Shown one piece after another: positions 56,966 through 64,000 of a DNA stretch of 64,000 bases; position 1 is the stretch's first letter, and the number at the start of each line of letters is the position of its first letter. The translations under genes were made by a program, and so were the position numbers. Under the pieces are notes generated by a model. That model was not told the DNA's origin. It saw only the letters and a program-made list of their open reading frames with translations, and did no database searches. Origin of the DNA: Cryptomeria japonica (taxonomy: Eukaryota > Streptophyta > Pinopsida > Cupressales > Cupressaceae); NCBI RefSeq assembly GCF_030272615.1, contig NC_081413.1:446438538-446502537 (forward strand). Direction: 5' to 3'.

Positions 56966-58576
56966 GAATCTTCTCAGGACATCCCTTCATAGCATCCTAC
57001 TCAAGAGGAGCATCCTTCGTAGTTTTGACAAGGATAATTAAAAAGGGCAAGGCTAAAATCTCAAATTTTGCAAATGTAATTGGAACTGAGATTGATACAA
57101 GTGTGAAACCCCCTTCTCCTCCTAGAGAGACATTTAAAGATGATGAAGCTACTGAAGTACTTATGGATTTAGATTGTACCACCCTTCCTGATGTTCTCCT
57201 GGAGGAAGATGCCAATGATGAGAGAATAATTGCATCAATTTAATTCATGGCAGATGATAATTTTGTAAATACTCTGGAGTATTAATCTTTTTGGATGAGA
57301 GAAAAGTTAAAATATTTTATAGAAGAGGAGATTCATAATTTTGATAGGAGTAGCATCCAATGCACCCCATAAGAATCCAGGGAGTTGGTGAAGAAAAGTG
57401 ATATGATGCTCATCTTTAGGTGGGAATTGAAGAATATTTATGTATTAGATCAGGTGATGAGGCAAAAAGAGCCTATTTATGCTCAATAATTTGGGGAGCA
57501 TGGGTTTGGATTTAGCCTCAATGTGAAGGCATTTGCATTATGGATGAAGGCCCCAAATATTTATAAGCCTAATGTTTTGTATGAAGTAGATAAAAAGGTT
57601 GGCGATTCCATTGTTAGATCACTAGAAGATACAATAGTATTAGAATCTTCCACCATAACTATGCATGTTGCACATTTTTCAAGAGAAGCAACATAAGATT
57701 TGGAAAAGAAGCATGAAAGGTTTAAGGAGTGCATGTAGATTTGCAAGCAGATCAAGACAAAATATACATTGTGAATGTTAGACTTAAAAAGGAAGTAGCT
57801 ATAGGAGAAGAAACTACATTAACAAAGAAACAATTGGAAGAAATACAGAGAATGGAAGATGAGTTGCAAAGGCTTAAGGACAAGTCAACAAATAGATATC
57901 TAGAGATAAAGAAAGCAACAATCTTGCAGATATCAAATAAAGTTATCTCCAAATTGGATGAGGTGTTTTCTTCATGGTCTTTTGTAATTAAATTCAAGTC
58001 CCATTTGGATGATATTATTTCATTCTTTTTCCCTTTGAGGGTCACATGGTTCCCTAAAGGCCCAATTATTAAGGAAATTATTTTGGCAGTAAATTACATG
58101 CCAAATGCTCCTCTAGCTATCATCATCACATGGAAGAATTATAATTTATTGATCAAGGAGTTACCTCACATTGAAGAGGAAAATAAAAAAACTACAGGAG
58201 AAATTAATGGAATCCTTCAAGGGTCTACAAAAAGGATGACATTCCTTCAATTTTGATAGGTGAGGGAAAAATGAAAGAGCTTGACAAGTGGCCGATGGAC
58301 TTCCAAGAGTGAATGGATGCAGTTTTGAAATTGCTTGTTGGAGACTCCAATAAGCAAGATCCATATCATTTAATTATTTACAAGATTTTTGATGTAGATT
58401 CATTGTATCATAAATTTATTATACAAGCTATGATTTTACTTACCCCCAAAACCAAAGAGGCCATGAACAAGTTGCAAAGTTTAAAATCTTTTTCTTGGCT
58501 GACAGATGAAGTGTATGGGTGGCACAAAAAATATTGCTCATTGAAGGAAGAGCAGCCAGAGGAAGAAGAGGATTAA
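56966..58576 (+). pseudogene. Degenerate long reading frame, part 2
   Basis: Continues after solo LTR I. Readable parts: 57025-57243 (KGKAKISNFANVIGTEIDTS, then an acidic end), a region with FGFSLNVKAFALWMKAPNIYKP and VDKKVGDSIVRSLEDTIVLESS (57490-57660), a coiled-coil-like part at 57729-58000 (KKQLEEIQRMEDELQRLKDK), WFPKGPIIKEIILAVNYMP (about 58050) and an acidic C-terminus (KEEQPEEEED) ending at 58576. There are multiple stops and frameshifts. No family is recognised. The acidic tail and helical content are reminiscent of ORF2 in B and E only in general composition. Confidence 0.45.
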
Positions 58577-60375
58577 ATGCTATGCCTTTTTTTATGTCTC
58601 CTCTCATTCTTTTTTGATAGGTTTCATTTTTGGAAGGAGCTATTATCACACTACAACCATGAACGTGGTCCAAATAAGTATAGTTCCCAGTGTTAGAGTT
58701 TGACAATGATAGGTGATATTTCCAAAAGGTGTCCCAACTGCATTCCTTTAGGCCTTCTGCTCAAGTTTCAAGAAGTTAGTTATGGCAGCTGCTCCTAGCC
58801 TGTTTTCCCAAGGTGATTTTTGAATGTACTTACAGAAGATGCCTTTTGGCATATTCCATCATATGAAGCAATTATTTTTGACAAGCGTCTTACTTGGCTT
58901 GAAGCTTGTTTTTCTCCCTTGTGGTTATAAAAGGGAAATTCAGGCCAATAAGAAGGGATTCAAACATTTTGAGAAGTTTAATGTAATATGACCAAATTTT
59001 GAATGAAAAGCTAGAACATTTCCTTTCTATGGATGTTCTCTACTATGATGTAAGAACTATTTTGAAAATCAATAAAAGAAGATCATTTGGACACTTAGTC
59101 ATTTCTCTACATATATTTTGTATGAGTTGTTGTGCTAATGGAATTTAAATTTGTATTCTTTAAGTACGAATGTGTAATCTTTGTGAGTGGTTCTCTTCTA
59201 GTTAAAGAGTTGAAATCTATTCAGGATTACTGCAATGTGTTAATTCTTTCCTTGGTATATTTTCATTAAGACATCTGCTTAATATAACAATGTCAACCAG
59301 TGTGTATATTTAGTATATTAAGGTATTGTTAAGGTTTACTTGCCTTAGTCTTGGCAAGCAAAAAATGTAGGAGATTTTAGTCTAGCAACTAAATCTCACT
59401 CATTGGCCAAATCCTATTCTGAGTCTATTGATGAGTTAGTGGCTATTCCTATAGGACATGGAATCTATTGATTTGGGAATCAAAACGCTTAGAACTGTGA
59501 ATCTAGTTAGAGTCAATGTCTAGTACCTGCATCCTGCATAACACCAAACATCTATGCACAACATATATACAATCACAAAGTAAACATGTAGGTGGTCACA
59601 TTATCACAACGTCACACCCTACTCATAATGAACGGTATGACATTGTCACTTACTTGTACACATTAATACATCATAATGAAGACACAACATCATCAATATC
59701 ATCATCATATCCAATATAATCATGAAGTAAAGTTAGCACATAACATGATAACATCATAAGTAAGCATAAACCACTTAATATGTATAAATAACCAAACATA
59801 AATCCCAACATAGTCCTAGACATATCATCATCCACATTGAACATAGTGTATCATCTATCAACATGGAATAATTACCATCCAATAATATCACAAAACTATA
59901 AACAAAATAATAAGCATATACCAAGAGTATAAAAAATGTATCTAGCCAAGTCCATAAATGTTTGTCCATGCATGAAAGAAAAGTATGTCAAGGGACACTA
60001 CATCCTCCCCCCAAGTTATAGACTTACTCTTGGAAGCTTGAGAAAAAATAAGGGAAGAGGTCTCTTATCATTGTTGCATCTCCCAAACACTTTAAAGAAG
60101 CATCAACGCACAAAAAAAAATCATCCATTGGATTAGGCACAACCAAAATAGGTTCAATAGTCGATTTCTCCTTCAATCTGAAAATCTACCTCACACTACT
60201 CTGTCCAAACAAAATTATTCCCTTTCCTCTAAAGAGAAGTGATGGGATGGTCTATCCTCAAAAATCCCCAAATAAACCATCAATACTATCCTACAGGGCC
60301 CATAAAATTGTGAACCTCAACCACATTAGCAACCACTCGCCAATCGACAATCACCCAAGTATTATAGGGATCAAC
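58577..60375. other. Unassigned AT-rich stretch
   Basis: No gene recognised. It includes an ATC/CAT-rich stretch (about 59500-59960), for example ATCATCAATATCATCATCAT near 59690, and a stretch near 60000 with CATCCTCCCCCCAAG. It may be remains of further LTRs, but I found no matching pair or termini. Confidence 0.4.
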
Positions 60376-61581
60376 TGTTGGTAATATGGATGAATTGATT
60401 ATGTGTTGCATTGATGTTTTGTCATTGATGTCAACACTAGCTGTTATGGTTGGTTACTGACAGATTGGTTTTGGTTACCGATAAAAGATCTAGTGTTATT
60501 AGCAAAAAGAACTATCTGTTGGACACTTCTGGCATGTTTGGATCAATGGAGTATGTTTGGTTTTATGTGTTACATGCTTTTGGAGCATGTTTTGGTTAGT
60601 TTTTATTGACTTGGTAATTGATTCTATCATACACTCTTGTAAACCCTTACCAATAGAGCTTTCATTGAGAAATCTTGACAAGGATGCATAAGTGGTGTTG
60701 GTGTGGCTTCTAGATGGATTTCAAGATGTTGAAGATGTTCTTTGATCATGCCTCAACTGTTTGAAGATAATTCTTTAGCATGGTGGACCCAGATTAGGTC
60801 TGGTGCCTATTTAGGTTATAGATCGGTATCATGTTAACGTGTCCTCTACATGTTACAAGGATGATTTATGGATTGGTTATTATTGTTTTGGTCTCAAGCC
60901 AACATGGCATATCATTGTAATATGGATGTATGTGATGATCTTATTATAATATCTTTTAGGTGGCCGACCTAATTGGTTTAGGCCTTAGGGTTGGTATAAA
61001 TTGATGTAAGATCTTATTGTAGATCATATTCATGGTCGTGGAATGTAATATCATATGCGAAGGAGATTTAGTCGATTATAGGTGATCAAATTGGGATTAA
61101 GGAAGAGGTCAAAGGCCTCCTGTATTGAGCTTAACCAGGAATGTAATCAGGCATGGTAGATTCTATCTCTAGTATCTCATTATTTTGGATTGTTGTCCTT
61201 TATCTTGAGGTGGTTATAACCACTCTGTAGTCAGTGAGACTCTTTTGTAATGAGTAGTACGTTCTAGGCCATGTACCTTCCTGCATGTGCAGACCCCTCA
61301 TTGTATCACATACTTTGTGTAGAAGTATTGAGTAGGCTTCCCACCGTGGTTTTTCCCTTTCTAGGTTTTCCATGTACAAATCATGGTGTTATGTGGTATG
61401 GTTTCATTGTGTTAATTTTCTATTTTATTCTTAAGTTTTATTGCTTACCGGTATCTATTTCTACTATCTCAGTACTTAATGTTTATGTGATCTAGTTAAA
61501 GGTTATTAAGTGGTTTGGTTAATATAATATGTTGACAAATGATTCACCCCCCCTCTAAGTTGTTCATCGATTATCCTAATA
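60376..61581 (+). repeat. Element J 5' LTR (copia type)
   Basis: Begins TGTTGGTAATATGG and ends ATTATCCTAATA, where CCTAACA would be expected. It contains the shared module (CCCACCGTGG, then GGTTTTCCATGTAC near 61340-61375) and CACCCCCCCTCTAAG just before the end. A primer site TGGTATCAAAGC follows (61584-61595). The 3' LTR is outside the window or lost. Confidence 0.8.
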
Positions 61582-61639
61582 ATTGGTATCAAAGCTTTGG
61601 TCCTCTTTTGCAAAAGCTTAACCACTTGAAGTGGATCCT

Positions 61640-62067
61640 ATGGCAACTAACACTTCAAATCCACTGCCAACTATTTTTACAAGAGAAATCCCTAAGCTTG
61701 ATGGAAAAAATTATGGAATATGGAAAATCTGAATGGAGACTCATCCTAGATGTCTTGTTAAGGATATTGAGATCACTGAGAAAGGATATACACCTTATGA
61801 TATGGCATCTAACAATCCTACTCCTGCAGACCTAGACAAGAATACTGAAAATGATTGCAGAGCTAGAGAAGCCCTCCTGTGTGCACTTATTGATCAGAAA
61901 ATTATGAGATTGGTTGATAAATCTTATGTGGGATAAATTGAAAACTCTGAATGAAGGTGATCCTACTATCAAAATTTCTAAATTTGATGGTTACTTGGTA
62001 ACGTATGAAAACTTGAAGATGGAAGATAATGAAAGAATTGTTGTATTTATGGAAAGAGTAAATGTGG
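61640..62067 (+). pseudogene. Element J copia gag, N-terminal part
   Basis: ATG at 61640 opens the standard plant copia gag start (REIPKLDGKNYGIWKI, then METHPRCLVKDIEITEKGYTP). A TGA interrupts after WKI, where other elements have Arg or Trp. The next part keeps phase to 61936 (CRAREALLCALIDQKIMRL). A one-base shift then leads to LKTLNEGDPTIKISKFDGYL and MEDNERIVVFMERVN, parallel to gag of element F. Element K cuts it at 62067. Confidence 0.8.
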
Positions 62068-63560
62068 TGTAGGGGCACCTCATCTACACTCAAATAATGA
62101 CCCTAAGGATTAATATTAGGATCATTAGAGTGTCTTAGTGTGTCTTGTGTTTCATGTATGTAATAAACCCCACCATGTAAAAATGTGACCAATTAGGCAA
62201 TTTGATAAGCCAATTGGGACAATGTGGTCAATAGGGGTAGTAGATGGTTTATTTTTGTGTTTGATAAGTTTTTAGACATGTTTTAGGAGTGTTTGGTTGA
62301 TCCATGTGTGTGGATTTTAACCTTAGCAAGTATGACAATATTTTGTGCAAAATTGCAACTTTTGTAAAATGCAACTTTTGAGTACAATAGTGCAACTTTT
62401 TGAAATACAGCTGGGGGAAGCCTTTAAATGGCTCCAACCTACTCCAAATTTGGTGGGAAGCCATTGGATATTTGTATAATCCTTTTGGACACTATTCCCA
62501 AGGTTTTTGCTACTGTGATTGTAGTTTGTGAAGTAATAAAATACTACAGGTTTCCCAGAAGTTCTAAGTTTGCAGGAGTTGCATGTGCCTGTATAGATTG
62601 ATTTGAATCATGAAATCCATGGAGTAGATAGAGGGATGAAATATATATTTTTTGGTGGTGGTATGAGGTCCTAATTGTTCTATAGTAGAGATAAGCCTCC
62701 ATTCTTCTGACTGCAACCCAAAAATTAAGGATTTGGAGAGGATTTTGGATGAAAATGGCCTTATCTTGCATTCTAGTCCATTAGAAGACTCTTCCTTTGG
62801 AGGGATGTAGGATAAGACTATTTAATTTAGATTTTTCATGGTTTGTTGTAGGGTAAACTTGGTTGTGTGGAGAAAGGAGCAAAATTAGGTAGGCATCTCA
62901 ATGTGACTACCTAGGACAAGATTTAGGACAGTCATCATTAAATGTCATAGCCGTGGATTCCAAGCGTGCAACCCTAGAATTAAAGGTTACTAACCATCCC
63001 CCACATTCCCATAGAGTTGGTTTTCCAGTTTGGATTCATTGATTTGTAGTTTCTTTGGAAAATAGGCCTAATTGTCCCTATTAGGTATCTTGGCCTCTAA
63101 AGGGATCAGACATTGAAATTGTAAACCTGGTCAAACCATTTTGGGGATCAATACAACTTAAAAAAGGGTGTTGGAAATGGTAATTTTTTTGTATGGGTGT
63201 GTGGAACATTTTGGAGTTAAGTTCCAATATATCACCAAATAGGGCTAGATGACTAGGGGTAGGTTTCTAAAGGAGGTATAAGGATTTGGAGTCTAAACCT
63301 AAAACCAATGATTGGACCAATATCTAGTGGCCATAAGTGAACCAATTCCAAAGAAGTTAGGAGAAGGATGTCATGGGGAGGTTTATGGTAGGTATTGAGG
63401 CATTTACTCATCTTGAGTAGGCCCAAGCCTAATGAATTTGTGAGTAGACTCATCCAAGGTGTGGAGTCCTTCCTTGCAAGACCCCTGTGATCATTTGAGG
63501 GGTTAGAAGTCTAACCTTTTTTGGGCTTGTCCTTAGGTGTGTGGGTAGGGATCTACATCA
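62068..63560 (+). repeat. Element K 5' LTR (gypsy)
   Basis: Likely begins TGTAGGGGCACC, right where the gag of element J stops, and ends GATCTACATCA. It is about 1,493 bases. A primer site TGGTATTAGAGCA (63563-63575) follows, and a gypsy gag starts soon after. The right LTR is outside the window, so the left boundary rests on the gag break and the TG. Confidence 0.7.
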
Positions 63561-63609
63561 AGTGGTATTAGAGCATATGAGTGTTCTTTGGATAGAAGGA
63601 GAAGACAAG

Positions 63610-64000
63610 ATGTCAAAAGAAGAGGGATCTCGAGATGTACCTTCAAGAATTACCAATGCTGAGTTGAATGTCCCAGTGAAAAAGAAGATGGCAGAGAGAA
63701 GAGCAGTTAGGGTTGAGAATTAGGCCTTGAGAAATGAGATGGACTAGTTGAAGGACAGAGTGGAGAGGGGAGAGAGAGACACTGGAGAAGAAGGGGATGA
63801 AGAGGAGATCCCTAGGCAAGAAGAACTAGAGGTTCTTGCAGACCAGTGACCCATGATGAGTGTCCTCAAGTCCATTGAAAGAAGAACAATGAATGTGAAG
63901 ATGGATCTACTAGTATTTGTAGGAAAGATGGAGCTTGATACAGTGATGGAGTGGATAGACTCCTTGGACAATTTTTTTGAAAGTGAAGACATACCAGAGC
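63610..64000 (+). pseudogene. Element K gypsy gag, N-terminal part (runs off window)
   Basis: ATG at 63610 opens a charged N-terminus (KKKMAERRAVRVEN). One phase runs to the window edge with three stops (TAG at 63721, TAG near 63747, TGA near 63848). The end, MELDTVMEWIDSLDNFFE, is the start of the retrotransposon gag capsid domain of plant gypsy elements (usual form DxxWIDxLExFFE). It is truncated by the window. Confidence 0.75.

Noticed and set aside
58577-60375. Possible host gene in the unassigned stretch
   Set aside because: Only short frames without motifs; no exon-like pattern or recognisable protein.

Overview
The window reads as nuclear DNA of a land plant with a large, retrotransposon-packed genome. 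It contains plant-type Ty1/copia and Ty3/gypsy polyproteins, tRNA-Met-type primer sites (TGGTATCAGAGC and variants), polypurine tracts, a plant mobile domain (PMD) reading frame and AT microsatellites. A conifer or other gymnosperm would fit, but the sequence does not prove this. I see no host protein-coding gene, rRNA, tRNA or CRISPR. Nearly everything is an LTR retrotransposon or a fragment of one, and all reading frames carry stops or frameshifts.

The layout is a nest of insertions, labelled A to K here. A is an old Ty3/gypsy element (Tat/Athila-like pol) in three pieces: about 1360-1618, 28541-30529 and 31589-32133. Its 3' region probably continues at 32134-33520, 41279-42118 and 50276 onward. 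B (1617-28540) is a copia-type LTR element inserted into A's reverse transcriptase; it has no pol. B is split by C (4033-16357), a 12.3 kb LTR element without recognisable pol that carries an antisense PMD gene, and by F (18389-25077), a minus-strand copia element with gag, protease, integrase, RT and RNase H. G (30530-31583) is a solo LTR of the F family inside A's integrase. D (33521-41278) is a minus-strand Tat-like element with a protease but no RT. E (42119-50270) is a minus-strand relative of B, and a solo LTR, H (42534-44037), sits in one of its LTRs. I (53260-56965) is a 3.7 kb solo LTR that splits a long degenerate reading frame. J (60376-62067) is the 5' end of a copia element, cut by K (62068 to the window end), the 5' end of a gypsy element.

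The most interesting system is the B/E pair. The two elements have diverged and lie in opposite orientation, yet share one layout: LTR, a coiled-coil plus four-zinc-knuckle protein, a leader, a second reading frame of about 1,110-1,120 codons with no recognised domain, polypurine tract, LTR. Neither has protease, integrase, RT or RNase H, so both must have been mobilised in trans. The unknown second frame is similar in B and E along most of its length. Also notable are the PMD frame in C, which keeps phase over 594 codons while collecting about ten stop codons, the primer site shared by C and D, and an array of five near-palindromes inside solo LTR I.

Insertion order follows from the nesting: A before B; B before C and F; A before G; E before H; J before K. 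Target-site duplications support B, E, G, H and I exactly, or within two bases at B's left end. C and F have duplications with one mismatch.
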